From Anomaloglossus baeobatrachus (lineage: Eukaryota > Chordata > Amphibia > Anura > Aromobatidae): a stretch of DNA of 64,000 bases. Positions within the stretch are counted from its first letter, which is position 1. Every line of letters begins with the position of its first letter. Positions 22,690-34,070 of the stretch are shown piece by piece. Position numbers and translations under genes: made by a program. Under the pieces are notes generated by a model. The model did no database searches and was not told the origin of the DNA. It was given only the letters and a program-made list of their open reading frames with translations. The stretch covers positions 235,097,576-235,161,575 of the forward strand of contig NC_134357.1 in assembly GCF_048569485.1 (NCBI RefSeq), in the 5' to 3' direction.

Positions 22690-23420
22690 CCACTCACCTG
22701 GGATGACCAGTCCCAGAGGTCTGTCCCCACCGGCTTCTCCCCACCCCACTCATGACCAGTCCCAGAGGTCTGTCCCCACCGGCCTCTCCCTACCCCACTC
22801 ATGACCAGTCCCAGAGGTCTGTCCCCACCGGCCTCTCCCTACCCCACTCATGACCAGTCCCAGAGGTCTGTCCCCACCGGCCTCTCCCTACCCCACTCAT
22901 GACCAGTCCCAGAGGTCTGTCCCCACCGGCCTCTCCCTACCCCACTCATGACCAGTCCCAGAGGTCTGTCCCCACCGGCCTCTCCCTACCCCACTCATGA
23001 CCAGTCCCAGAGGTCTGTCCCCACCGGCCTCTCCCTACCCTACTCATGACGAGTCACAGAGGTCTGTCCCTGCCGGCTTCTCCCCACCCCACTCATGACC
23101 AGTCCCAGAGGTCTGTCCCCACCGGCCTCTCCCTACCCCACTCATGACCAGTCCCAGAGGTCTGTCCCCACCGGCCTCTCCCTACCCCACTCATGACCAG
23201 TCACAGAGGTCTGTCCCTGCCGGCTTCTCCCCACCCCACTCATGACCAGTCCCAGAGGTCTGTCCCCACCGGCCTCTCCCTACCCCACTCATGACCAGTC
23301 CCAGAGGTCTGTCCCTGCCGGCTTCTCCCCACCCCACTCACCTAGGATGAACAGTCCCAGAGGTCAGTCCCCACCAACGTCTCCCCACCCCACTCACTTA
23401 GGATGACTAGTCCCAGAGGC
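22690..23420 (+). repeat. 49-bp minisatellite, about 14 copies
   Basis: The unit is ACCCCACTCATGACCAGTCC, CAGAGGTCTGTCCCCACCGG, CCTCTCCCT (49 bp between ATGACC starts at 22801 and 22850). Variants with CACAGAGG or CTGCCGGCTTCTCC recur, and the flanks carry ACTCACCTGGGATGACC versions. Confidence 0.93.
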
Positions 23421-23752
23421 TGAATTTTGATTTTACTTGGTCATGCCCACCACGCACTTAAAGGAGTTATTTGAAGAGCCTCATGTTAATGGCACAGCCT
23501 TGCGCATGATCAACCACAGCTCCATATACATGGTGTTCTTCAAAGCTACCTTTCTTGTGATTGTGGGGGTCTCAGCAGTCAGATCCACAGTGAACGGAAA
23601 GTCATCCCCAATCCAGAAGATAAGTGATAACTTCCAAACTCGGAATAACCAATTTAAACAGGGTTTTCAAGATTTATTTTTATTAGCCCATTGGAACATA
23701 AAAAATAATAAATCAATAATGACATTTCCGAATCCAATGCAACCTGTCTAAC
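23421..23752. other. No gene recognised
   Basis: A 104-codon open frame (23437-23751) has no domain that I know. The GGGGGTCTCAGCAGTCAGATC stretch near 23566 resembles a common amphibian repeat, but boundaries could not be set. Confidence 0.35.
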
Positions 23753-24936
23753 CACAGGACAGGAGAAGAGGTACTGTGCCGTGTATATATACAGAATAAT
23801 ACAGACACTGAGAATTACACAGATACAGGACAGGAGAAGTGGTACTGTGCAGTGTATATATACAGAATAATACAGACACTGAGAATTACACAGATACAGG
23901 ACAGGACAAGTGGTACTGTGCAGTGTATATATACAGAATAATACAGACACTGAGAATTACACAGATACAGGTTGGGAGAAGTGGTACTGTGCAGTGTATA
24001 TATACAGAATAATACAGACACTGAGAATTACACAGATACAGGTTGGGAGAAGAGGTACTGTGCCGTGTATATATACAGAATAATACAGACACTGAGAATT
24101 ACACAGATACAGGACAGGAGAAGTGGTACTGTGCAGTGTATATATACAGAATAATACAGACACTGAGAATTACACAGATACAGGTTGGGAGAAGTGGTAC
24201 TGTGCAGTGTATATATACAGAATAATACAGACACTGAGAATTACACAGATACAGGTTGGGAGAAGTGGTACTGTGCAGTGTATATATACAGAATAATACA
24301 GATACTGGAGATTACACCCAGTATACAGGACAGGAGAAGTGATACTGTGCAGTGTATATATACAGAATAATACAGATATTGAGAATTACACCCGTTATAC
24401 AGTACAGGGAAAGGAGTACTGTGCAGTGTATATATACAGAATAATACAGATACTGGAGATTACACCCAGTATACAGGACAGGAGAAGTGATACTGTGCAG
24501 TGTATATATACATAATAATATACAGCATAATATACAGCATAATACAGATACTGAGAATTACACCCATTATACAGGATAGGAGAAGTGATACTGTGCAGTG
24601 TATATATACAGAATAATAGGGATACTTAGAATTACACCCAGTATACAGGACAGGAAAAGTGGTACTGTGCAGTGTATATATACAGAATAATACAGATACT
24701 GAGAATTACACCCAGTATACAGGACAGGAGAAGTGGTACTGTGCAGTGTATATATACAGAATAATACAGATACTGAGAATTACACCCAGTATACAGGACA
24801 GGGGAAGGAGTACTGTGCAGTGTATATATACACAGAATAATACAGATACTGAGAATTACGCCCAGTATACAGGACAGGAGAAGTTATACTGTGCAGTGTA
24901 TATATACAGAATAATAGGGATACTTAGAATTACACC
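23753..24936 (+). repeat. 71-bp minisatellite, main block
   Basis: The unit ACAGATACAGGACAGGAGAA, GTGGTACTGTGCAGTGTATA, TATACAGAATAATACAGACA, CTGAGAATTAC repeats at exactly 71 bp over the first copies and then at slightly variable lengths. Displaced parts of the same array occur at 25256-25384, 27038-27310, 27408-27460 and 32466-32575, separated by mobile elements that inserted into it. Confidence 0.95.
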
Positions 24937-25179
24937 CAGGGAAAAAGGAAGATGTCCAGCAATCACGTCCACGTTGTATTAAAAATAAAAATCCTTTATT
25001 TTATTCCATATTAAAATACTTCAGTCCATTCGGGAGTAAAAAGAATCCAATGGATTAATTATTCATTGAATTTTCTTAACTCCCGGATGGACTGATGTAT
25101 TTTAATATGGATTAAAATAAAGTATTTTTATTTTTAATACAACCTGGACTTGATTGCTGGACATCTTCCTTTTTCCCTG
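24937..25179. mobile_element. Foldback MITE (243 bp) inserted in the 71-bp array
   Basis: Starts CAGGGAAAAAGGAAGATGTC and ends with its complement ACATCTTCCTTTTTCCCTG. The arms continue through GTTGTATTAAAAATAAA and CATATTAAAATAC to a centre near 25060, making a long hairpin. About 75 bp of other sequence follows before the array resumes. Confidence 0.8.
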
Positions 25180-25255
25180 CTATGTGGATGTTTGCCGACT
25201 CCTTTTTGCCCGTGCACCGTCTAGTTTGGGAGGTCTGCATATGAATTGGGTGAGA

Positions 25256-25384
25256 TTTTGAGAATTACACAAGTATACAGGATGGGAGAAGTGGTACTGT
25301 GCAGTGTATACATACAGAATAGTACAGATACTCAGAATTACACCCAGTATACAGGACAGGAGAAGTGGTACTGTGCAGTGCATA
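25256..25384 (+). repeat. 71-bp minisatellite, displaced part
   Basis: Two units of the array (GAATTACAC, TATACAGGATGGGAGAAGTG, GTACTGTGCAGTG) lie between the MITE and the Tc1 element. They end GTGCAGTGCATA at the Tc1 insertion point. Confidence 0.88.
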
Positions 25385-27037
25385 CAGTTAGGTCCAGAAA
25401 TATTTGGACAGTGACACAATTTTCGCGAGTTGGGCTCTGCATGCCACCACATTGGATTTGAAATGAAACCTCTACAACAGAATTCAAGTGCAGATTGTAA
25501 CGTTTAATTTGAAGGTTTGAACAAAAATATCTGATAGAAATTGTAGGAATTGTACACATTTCTTTACAAACACTCCACATTTTAGGAGGTCAAAAGTATT
25601 TGGACAAATAAACCAAACCCAAACAAAATATTTTTATTTTCAATATTTTGTTGCGAATCCTTTGGAGGCAATCACTGCCTTAAGTCTGGAACCCATGGAC
25701 ATCACCAAACGCTGGGTTTCCTCCTTCTTAATGCTTTGCCAGGCCTTTACAGCCGCAGCCTTCAGGTCTTGCTTGTTTGTGGGTCTTTTCGTCTTAAGTC
25801 TGGATTTGAGCAAGTGAAATGCATGCTCAATTGGGTTAAGATCTGGTGATTGACTTGGCCATTGCAGAATCTTCCACTTTTTTGCACTCATGAACTCCTG
25901 GGTAGCTTTGGCTGTATGCTTGGGGTCATTGTCCATCTGTACTATGAAGCCCCGTCCGATCAACTTTGCGGCATTTGGCTGAATCTGGGCTGAAAGTATA
26001 TCCCGGTACACTTCAGAATTCATCCGGCTACTCTTGTCTGCTGTTATGTCATCAATAAACACAAGTGACCCAGTGCCATTGAAAGCCATGCATGCCCATG
26101 CCATCACGTTGCCTCCACCATGTTTTACAGAGGATGTGGTGTGCCTTGGATCATGTGCCGTTCCCTTTCTTCTCCAAACCTTTTTCATCCCATCATTCTG
26201 GTACAGGTTGATCTTTGTCTCATCTGTCCATAGAATACTTTTCCAGAACTGAGCTGGCTTCATGAGGTGTTTTTCAGCAAATTTAACTCTGGCCTGTCTA
26301 TTTTTGGAATTGATGAATGGTTTGCATCTAGATGTGAACCCTTTGTATTTACTTTCATGGAGTCTTCTCTTTACTGTTGACTTAGAGACAGATACACCTA
26401 CTTCACTGAGAGTGTTCTGGACTTTAGTTGATGTTGTGAACGGGTTCTTCTTCACCAAAGAAAGTATGCGGCAATCATCCACCACTGTTGTCATCCGTGG
26501 ACGCCCAGGCCTTTTTGAGTTCCCAAGCTCACCAGTCAATTCCTTTTTTCTCAGAATGTACCCGACTGTTGATTCTGCTACTCCAAGCATGTCTGCTATC
26601 TCTCGGATGGATTTTTTCTTTTTTTTTCAGCCTCAGGATGTTCTGCTTCACCTCAATTGAGAGTTCCTTAGACCGCATGTTGTCTGGTCACAGCAACAGC
26701 TTCCAAATGCAAAACCACACACCTGTAATCAACCCCAGACCTTTTAACTACTTCATTGATTACAGGTTAACGAGGGAGACGCCTTCAGAGTTAATTGCAG
26801 CCCTTAGAGTCCCTTGTCCAATTACTTTTGGTCCCTTGAAAAAGAGGAGGCTATGCATTACAGAGCTATGATTCCTAAACCCTTTCTCCGATTTGGATGT
26901 GAAAACTCTCATATTGCAGCTGGGAGTGTGCACTTTCAGCCCATATTATATATATAATTGTATTTCTGAACATGTTTTTGTAAACAGCTAAAATAACAAA
27001 ACTTGTGTCACTGTCCAAATATTTCTGGACCTAACTG
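25385..27037 (-). mobile_element. Tc1/mariner element, nearly intact, inside the minisatellite
   Basis: The terminal repeats CAGTTAGGTCCAGAAATATT on the left, and the complement AATATTTCTGGACCTAACTG on the right, extend about 38 bp. TA target duplications sit at 25383-25384 and 27038-27039. Joining the flanks restores GTGCAGTGCATATACAGAATA, the normal minisatellite unit, so the empty site is known. The minus strand carries a long transposase. This is the best-preserved element in the window. Confidence 0.96.
25640..26678 (-). pseudogene. Tc1-like transposase, one frameshift from intact
   Basis: The start MRSKELSIEVKQNILRLKKK lies at 26678. The frame then changes within an A-run on the coding strand (26610-26628) and continues from SIREIADMLGVAESTVGYI for more than 316 codons to 25640. 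Domains: paired-like helix-turn-helix pair with a GRPR hook (SKRPGRPRMTT), then a DD34E catalytic domain with WTDETK, QMDNDPKHTA and NPIEHAFH, so all three acidic residues are present. The length of about 345 residues is normal for the family. The frameshift in a homopolymer could be a real lesion or a sequencing error. Confidence 0.9.
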
Positions 27038-27460
27038 TATATACAGAATAATACAGATACTGAGAATTACACCCAGTATATAGGTTAGGAGAAGAGGTAC
27101 TGTGCATTACATATATACAGAATAATACAAATACTGAGAATTACATCCAGTATACAGCACAGGACAAGTAGTACTGTGCAGTGTATATATACAGAATAAT
27201 ACAGATACTGAGACGTACACCCAGTATACAGGACAGAAGTGGTACTATGCAGTGTATATATACAGAATAATACAAATACTGAGAATTACACTCAGTCTAC
27301 AGGACAGGTCTTCTATGTGAACCTGCTGCCGACACGCAAGCGTTCTTGCACCATGCGTTCAAAGCTGCTTCCTATAGGGATTGGTGAGCTGGATATTTCC
27401 TTTTCTTTTTGAGAATTATATGGAGTATACAGGACAGGAGAAGTGATACTGTGCAGTGTA
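27038..27460 (+). repeat. 71-bp minisatellite, displaced part
   Basis: About four units resume at once after the Tc1 element. They are interrupted at about 27311-27407 by non-array sequence (CTTCTATGTGAACCTGCTGC region), and the last unit ends GTGCAGTGTA at the Helitron insertion point. Confidence 0.85.
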
Positions 27461-27482
27461 TCTATATATATAATTGCCTTAT

Positions 27483-27537
27483 TCTGTCTGTCTGTCTGTC
27501 TATCTGTCTGTCTGTCTATCTGTCTGTCTGTCTGTCA
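27483..27537 (+). repeat. (CTGT/CTAT)n microsatellite
   Basis: CTGTCTGTCTGTCTATCTGT repeats near the Helitron 5' end. The same kind of run occurs beside the partial Helitron at 34775-34790. Confidence 0.9.
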
Positions 27538-28250
27538 TGCTCCGAAATTGTGTCCTTACGGTGACACAAAGCTGATTGGCCGCTGGGCTCGCCATGGCCC
27601 CGCCCCCCCACACGGATTGGCCTCTCGCCCTGGCTATCTGCAGGCCCCGCCCCCCTCACGCAATGCACGCTCGCTCTGGCCCAACTGACACGGAGCTCCG
27701 ATTCCCAGGTGAGTACACACACACATCAGATCACACTCACTCTCACACTCACTCTCACACACACCTCACACATCACAACATGCTGGGATATCGCTTGCTT
27801 CTACACCGGCTCCGTCAGGATCCCGGCAGCGCCAGACATAACCTTGCGATGCTGGGATCTTGACGGAGGCCGTGAAAGCTGGTAACCATTATAAACATCG
27901 GGTAACTAAGGTCCCTTAGTTACCCGATGTGTATCATAGTTACCAGTGTACACCGGCTCACACACACCTCACACACACATCACATCGCATCCACACATCA
28001 AGGTCCTGCAGCTGCGGAACATACACACACATAACAGCACACACACACACACACACACACAAATCAGATCACACTCACACACACCTCACACATCACATCG
28101 CATCCACATACTCACAACATCCTGGGATATCGCTTGCTTCTCGGCGGCGATACTGTGCTGTTGTGAGCTTCCAGGACCTGCCGGGGGATCACATGGCCAG
28201 AAGCATGTGATATCCCCGGATGTTGTGAGTATCAGCGCGTATGTGCAATA

Positions 28251-28520
28251 TCGTCAGTGTGTGTGTCTTTGTGTGTGAGTGTATGCGATCGGGTGTGTGT
28301 GAGTGTATGCGATCGGGTGGGTGTGAGTGTATGCGATCGGGTGTGTGTGAGTGTATGCGATCGGGTGGGTGTGAGTGTATGCGATCGGGTGGGGGTGTGT
28401 GGGTGTGTGTGAGTGTATGCGATCGGGTGTGTGTGAGTGTATGCGATCGGGTGTGTGTGAGTGTATGCGATCGGGTGGGTGTGTGTGGGTGTGTGTGAGT
28501 GTATGCGATCGGATCTGTGA
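28251..28520 (+). repeat. GTGTATGCGATCGGGTG minisatellite (about 22 bp)
   Basis: About ten copies of GTGAGTGTATGCGATCGGGT with one or two extra GT steps. It lies inside the Helitron, just before the 21-bp array. Confidence 0.92.
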
Positions 28521-28559
28521 GTGTCGGCAGAGGAGCACGGCGTGCTGGAGGAGGCTGAG

Positions 28560-29250
28560 AGGACAGAGGCTGATCCTGGGGAAGGCTGGGATGGGGAGGC
28601 TGATGCTGGACACGGAGAGGCTGATGCTGGGGACAGAGAAGCTGATGCTGAGGACAGAGAGGCTGATGCTGGGGACAGAGAAGCTGATGCTGGGGACAGA
28701 GAGGCTGATGCTGGGGACAGAGAAGCTGATGCTGGGGACAGAGAGGCTGATGCTGCGGGAGGCTGATGCTGGGGACAGAGAGGCTGATGCTGGAGACAGA
28801 GAGGCTGATGCTGGGGACAGAGAAGCTGATGCTGGGGACAGAGAGGCTGATGCTGGGGACAGAGAGGCTGATGCTGGGGACAGAGAGGCTGATGCTGGAG
28901 ACAGAGAGGCTGATGCTGGGGACAGAGAGGCTGATGCTGGGGACAGAGAGGCTGATGCTGGGGACAGAGGCTGATGCTGGGGACAGAGAGGCTGATGCTG
29001 GGGACAGAGAGGCTGATGCTGGGGACAGAGAGGCTGATGCTGGGGACAGAGAGGCTGATGCTGGGGACAGAGAGGCTGATGCTGGGGACAGAGGCTGATG
29101 CTAGGGACAGAGAGGCTGATGCTGGGGACAGAGAGGCTGATGCTGGCGACAGAGAGGCTGATGCTGGGGACAGAGAGGCTGATGCTAGGGACAGAGAGGC
29201 TGATGCTGGGAGGAGAGAGGCTGATGCTGCAGGTAGAGAGGCTGATGCTG
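28560..29250 (+). repeat. 21-bp minisatellite in the Helitron, about 33 copies
   Basis: Unit GAGGCTGATGCTGGGGACAG plus A, with occasional 18-bp units. The period is a multiple of three, so several frames on both strands stay open. That explains the long predicted frames here. Confidence 0.95.
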
Positions 29251-30008
29251 GCGCAGCATGGCGGATGGAGCACCTTTGGGAGTGCGCAGCATGGCGGATG
29301 GAGCACGTTTGGGAGTGCGCAGCATGGCGGATGGAGCACGTTTGGGAGTGCGCAGCATGGCGGATGGAGCACATTTGGGAGTGCGCAGCATGGCGGATGG
29401 AGCACGTTTGGGAGTGCGCAGCATGGCGGATGGAGCACGTTTGGGAGTGCGCAGCATGGCGGATGGAGCACGTTTGGAAATGCGCAGCATGGCGGATGGA
29501 GCACGTTTGGGAGTGCGCAGCATGGGGGATGCAGCACGATGGGGAGTGCGGAGTATGGCGGATGGAGCACGTTTGGGAGTGCGCAGCATGGAGGATGCAG
29601 CACGATGGGGAGTGCGGAGTATGGCGGATGGAGCACGTTTGGGAGTGCGCAGCATGGCGGATGGACCACGTTTGGGAGTGCGCAGCATGGCGGATGGAGC
29701 ACGTTTGGGAGTGCGCAGCATGGGAGATGGAGCACGATGGGGAGTGCGCAGCATGGCGGATGGAGCACGTTTGGGAGTGCGCAGCATGGGGGATGGAGCA
29801 CGATGGGGAGTGCGCAGCATGGCGGATGGAGCACGTTTGGGAGTGCGCAGCATGGCGGATGGAGCACGTTTGGGAGTGCGCAGCATGGCGGATGGAGCAC
29901 GTTTGGGAGTGCGCAGGATGGGAGATGGAGCACGATGGGGGGTGCGCAGCATACGGGATGGAGCACGATGGGGAGTGCGCTGCATGGGGGATGGAGCACG
30001 ATGGGAAG
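29251..30008 (+). repeat. 33-bp minisatellite in the Helitron, about 23 copies
   Basis: Unit GCGCAGCATGGCGGATGGAG followed by CACGTTTGGGAGT. Some copies carry ACGATGGGGAGT instead of ACGTTTGGGAGT, and these alternate more often toward the 3' end. A CA-rich tail (30020-30415) follows. Confidence 0.95.
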
Positions 30009-30457
30009 TGCACACCTCCCCCCAACACACACACACACACACACACACACGCGCACTGCACAACACACCACACCACACACACACACTGGGAACCACAAAC
30101 AACTGCCCTACACAGACACCCACACACACAGACAACGCTGCACACACAAATATACGCACATACCGCACATCACGCACATTGCACAAAACATACCTCCCCC
30201 CAAAACACACCACACACACACAAACTGCGCAACACACACACAACGCTACAGACACAGCGCTCCACAAACAACGCAACACACAAACAACACCGCTCTCACC
30301 CCCCATCACACCCAGACAACACCCAGAACATGTACAGCGCCCTACACAAACACTTGGTAACTACACACAACAACATCTATATAACAAAAATCATACATGA
30401 ACTACACAATACGTAAATTCTAGAATACCCGATGCGTAGAATCGGGCCACCTTCTAG

Positions 30458-30488
<31 letters not shown>

Positions 30489-30489
<1 letters not shown>

Positions 30490-31355
30490 AGACCAAAACT
30501 TTGGACACACCTTCTCATCTCTAGAACAACTGTTAAGAGGAGACTTTGTGCAACAGGCCTTCATGGTAAAATAGCTGCTAGGAAACCACTGCTAAGGACA
30601 GGCAACAAGCAGAAGAGACTTGTTTGGGCTAAAGAACACAAGGAATGGACATTAGACCAGTGGAAATCTGTACTTTGGTCTGATGAGTCCAAATTTGAGA
30701 TCTTTGGATCCAACCACCGTGTCTTTGTAGAAAAGGTGAATGGATGGACTCTACATAGCTGGTTCCCACAGTGAAGCATGGAGGAGGAGGTGTGATGGTG
30801 TGGGGGTGCTTGGCTGGTGACACTGTTGGGGATTTATTCAAAATTGAAGGCATACAGAACCAGCATGGCTACCACAGCATCTTGCAGCGGCGTGCTATTC
30901 CACCCGATTTGCGCTTAGTTGGACCATCATTTATTTTTCAACAGGATAATGACCCCAAACACACCTCCAGGCTGTGTAAGGGCTATTTGGCTAAGAAGGA
31001 GAGTGATGGGGTGCTACGCCAGATGACCTGGCCTCCACAGTCACCAGACCTGAACCCAATCGAGATGGTTTGGGGTGAGCTGTATCGCAGAGTGAAGGCA
31101 AAAGGGCCAACAAGTGCTAAGCATCTCTGGGAACTCCTTCAAGACTGTTGGAATACCATTTCCGGTGACTACCTCTTGAAGCTCATCAAGAGAATGGCAA
31201 GAGTGTGCAAAGTAGTAATGTAAGCAAAAAGGTGGCTACTTTGAAGAACCTAGAATATAAGACATATTTTCAGTTGTTTCACTCCACATGTTTTAATTCA
31301 TAGTTTTGATGCCTTCAATGTGAATCTACAATTTTAAGATATAAAAATAATTTTA
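30489..31355 (+). mobile_element. Tc1/mariner element with internal deletion and lost right end
   Basis: The left terminus CAGACCAAAACTTTGGACAC follows a TA (30487-30488). The repeat runs straight into mid-transposase sequence at about 30520, so the N-terminal part is deleted. The right side reaches the block TTTTGATGCCTTCAATGTGA and is then replaced by LINE sequence, so the right terminal repeat is missing. Confidence 0.85.
30525..31223 (+). pseudogene. Tc1-like transposase, partial
   Basis: Reads LRTGNKQKRLVWAKEHKEW, then WSDESKFEIFG. After a frame change near 30730 it continues as VKHGGGGVMVWG, FQQDNDPKHTSR and SPDLNPIEMVWGE, so the three catalytic acidic residues are all recognisable. 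The helix-turn-helix region is mostly absent. Confidence 0.85.
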
Positions 31356-32470
31356 GGACCCCTGCTGTTTTCAATCTACACATTTGGCCTGGGACATCTC
31401 AGAGTCCTACGGCTTTCAGTATCACCTCTATGCTGATGATACACAGATCTAATCTACCTCTCTTGCCTGACATCACCTCCTTACTAACCAGAATCCCACA
31501 GGGTCTGTCAGCTATATCATCTTTTTTGTCTGTTCGATTTTTAAAACTGAACATGGACAAAACAGAATTCATTATTTTTCCTCCTCCTCACTCAATGCCT
31601 CCAACTGATCTATCCATCAATGTCAATGGTTGCTCACATTCCCCAGTCCAACGTCCTCGTTGCCTGGAAGTAACTCTAGACTCTGATCTCTCTTTTAAGC
31701 CACACATCCAAGCCCTCTTCACCTCCTGTCAAGTCCAAATCAAAAATATTTCCTGGATTCGTACATTCCTTTCCCAAGAAGCTGCAAAAACCCTAGTGCA
31801 TGCCCTTGTTATCTCCCGCCTGGACTATTGCAACCTCCTGCTTTGTGGCCTCCCTACTAACAGTCTATTCTAAACTATGCTGCCCGACTAATCCACCTGT
31901 CCCCCCACTACTCCATGACTTCTCCTCTCTGCCAATCCCTTCACTGGCTTCACATTGCCCAACGACTCCAGTACAAAACCCTCACCATGAGCTATAAAGC
32001 CATCCACAACCTGTATCCTCCCTACATCTGTGACCTAGTCTCTTGGTACTTACCCGCACGTAATCTTCGATCCTCACAAGATCTCCTTTTTTACTCCCCT
32101 CTCATCTCCTCTTCCCACCATCGCATCCAAGATTTCTCCTGTGCATCCCACATACTCTGGAATGCTCCGCCACAACATATCAGACTCTCACCTACCTTGA
32201 TAAGCTTCAAAAGGAACCTGAAGACCCACCTCTTCCGACAAGCCAACAACCCTCAGTCTGATATAGCACCACATGACCATCTCTACCCTCACCTACTGTA
32301 TCCTCACCCATCCTTTGTAGACTGAGCCCTCATGGGCAGGGTCCTCTCTCCTCCTGTAACAGTCTGTGCCTTATTTTGTTTATGATTACTGTAATTGCCC
32401 TTACTATGTGTACCCCTTTTCACATGTAAAGCGCCATGGAATAAATGGCGCCATCATAATAAATAATAAT
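31356..32470 (+). mobile_element. L2-type LINE, 3' fragment
   Basis: Encodes the second half of an L2 reverse transcriptase: YHLYADDTQ (with a stop soon after), LKLNMDKTEFIIFPPPHS, RCLEVTLDSDLSF, and HALVISRLDYCN, then the C-terminal domain (LQYKTLTMSYKAIHNL, LWNAPPQHIRL). At least two frame breaks occur, near 31860 and 31910. The 3' UTR ends TAAAGCGCCATGGAATAAAT and then AATAATAAT steps, the usual L2 tail. The 71-bp array resumes immediately after. Confidence 0.88.
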
Positions 32471-32575
32471 ATATATACAGAATACTACAGATAATTAGAA
32501 TTACACTCGGTAGACATGACATGCAGTGTACTGTGTAGTGTATATATACAGAATAATACAGACACTGAGAAAGGG
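32471..32575 (+). repeat. 71-bp minisatellite, last displaced part
   Basis: Contains TATATACAGAATACTACAG and GTGTATATATACAGAATAAT, the right end of the array after the Helitron, Tc1 and LINE insertions. Confidence 0.8.
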
Positions 32576-32984
32576 CATCACACACCAATAGGACATCCAT
32601 ACACAGGTACCATCCTCTTATACATTGTGTTATATATTGCCATGCGGCTGATATACCTTCAGTCTTTTTGGCTGACACATTTATTAATTACCACTACATT
32701 TCCATTGTAAATGCTTGCACATTTTCTTGTTCTCTAGCATCTTACATGTACACCATTTGCGGTTTATGGTTCTTCATACATTGTTGCTGTAGCTTATATA
32801 CTTTACCATAATTCCACTGTTTTCCATGCATTCATTACCTTACATATACACATGCAGAACTTTACTTTTTATAACTCATGCTCCTGATTTGAACCATTAT
32901 AGTTCAGTATTGTTCCACTCATATTGCTGCCACAGCACATGCACTTTATAACATTGTCGGTATATTATTTTCTATACATACATG
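32576..32984. other. No gene recognised
   Basis: AT-rich stretch with repeated TTACATGTACAC- and CATTTGCGG-like words. No family or coding feature was identified. Confidence 0.4.
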
Positions 32985-34070
32985 TGTACTGCCCCCGTGC
33001 CAGCAGCCGGGACTGCTGCTCGGATCCGGATCTGCGGTGGCTTGAGGGGTCTCCGGACCCGGGGGATCATGCGGCCACTCAAAACGAAAAAGGGGGGTAT
33101 TTACAGGGGAGTGATATGTGTAACGTTTGTGACGCCACCCATGGTGCGTGGTAAGGTGGAGTACCACCGCTGCCGTTAGGAGCATCTGGTGGCGATGGGA
33201 TGGTAGCCAGGTGTTTAACCCCTCCGTGGGTAGGGGGAATGTCCCAGGGCTCGGTGATGTTGATGAAGGGACACCGTTGGGGAGGTTAGGGTCACTGTGT
33301 ACTCACTTAGTCCAATAACGCTGACACCAACAACTTGTAAACCAAAGTTCTGAGCACCGCTGCAGCAAGGAGGAAGCACGCCTGGATCCTGTGCCTGTTG
33401 GTGTTGCTTGTTAGCCTGTGGCCTTTTCCTTGGCACCTTTTTACTGATTGGCCCCTGTAGTGTAGAACTAGTCAGGTCCCGCTCACCCATATGGCTAACG
33501 GAGTGAGCTTGCTCTCAGGGTTCACGCTTGGGATTTTCTCGACTGTGTATTAGGAAAGTCCTATCCCCCTTGTTGCGCTAGTAGTTGAAGCTACTTCCCG
33601 GCCTAGGGTCCATGTACCCAGTCGTGCCTTGGCCCCTGCCTGGAGATGGCACAAGGCCGCCGGCTGCCCTCCTCAGCAGTACCGTGCCCCTTGTCACGAT
33701 CCCCTGCGACAAGGGTTCCAGCTCCTACCAGGCCCAGACCAACGTCTGCCGACTAGTAGTAACAAGAAGCCCAGCTCCTAACCTCCTCCAACTGACTTGT
33801 GACCTCTCCTCACGAGTCACCACACAACCAGACTTTTCCTAACACTCCTGACCCTCCCCTACCAACCCCCCCAAGTGGGTGGCCCTATTCCCTTCAGCCT
33901 ACCAATTGGTGTGTCTGGTGGGTGTGGTGCAGAGTGTTTCTAGGATTTTGATTAGCTTGTTCTTAGCAACATCAAAGGCCAGGGAGCTGTAACCAAGGAG
34001 GATATGGATACTGTGCAGAAGGGCAGGTTGCACAATACCCTGTGACGACCTGATAGGCCAGGGCGTCACA
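32985..34070 (-). repeat. LTR of an LTR-retrotransposon fossil
   Basis: On the minus strand it starts TGTGACGCCCTGGCC after a purine tract (AACCAAGGGGGAA, 34071-34083) and ends GGGGGCAGTACA, with TG...CA ends and a length of about 1086 bp. Its termini and the GTGACGCCACCC core resemble the solo LTR at 51705-52792, so both belong to one family. A fossil copy; the exact low-coordinate end is inferred. Confidence 0.6.

Larger units (their letters stand above)
27461..30457 (+). mobile_element. Non-autonomous Helitron with exact ends
   Basis: Begins TCTATATATATAATTGCC and ends with a hairpin, CCCGAT-gcgtaga-ATCGGG, seven bases before the terminal CTAG (30454-30457). The base before is A (27460) and the base after is T (30458), the A^T insertion typical of Helitrons. 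No target duplication is present, and closing the gap restores the TATATATA part of the 71-bp unit. The interior holds (CTGT/CTAT)n, GC-rich blocks, CA-rich blocks, a perfect 16-bp stem hairpin around 27895-27930 (CATCGGGTAACTAAGG), and two expanded minisatellites. No Rep/helicase gene is present, so it must move in trans. Confidence 0.9.

Noticed and set aside
23972-24982. Short frames on both strands in the 71-bp array
   Set aside because: Repeat-derived, with the same peptide over and over.
28232-30416. Very long open frames on both strands (up to 637 codons)
   Set aside because: They lie wholly in 21-bp and 33-bp tandem arrays. Periods divisible by three keep all frames open, and the predicted proteins are simple repeats with no domain.
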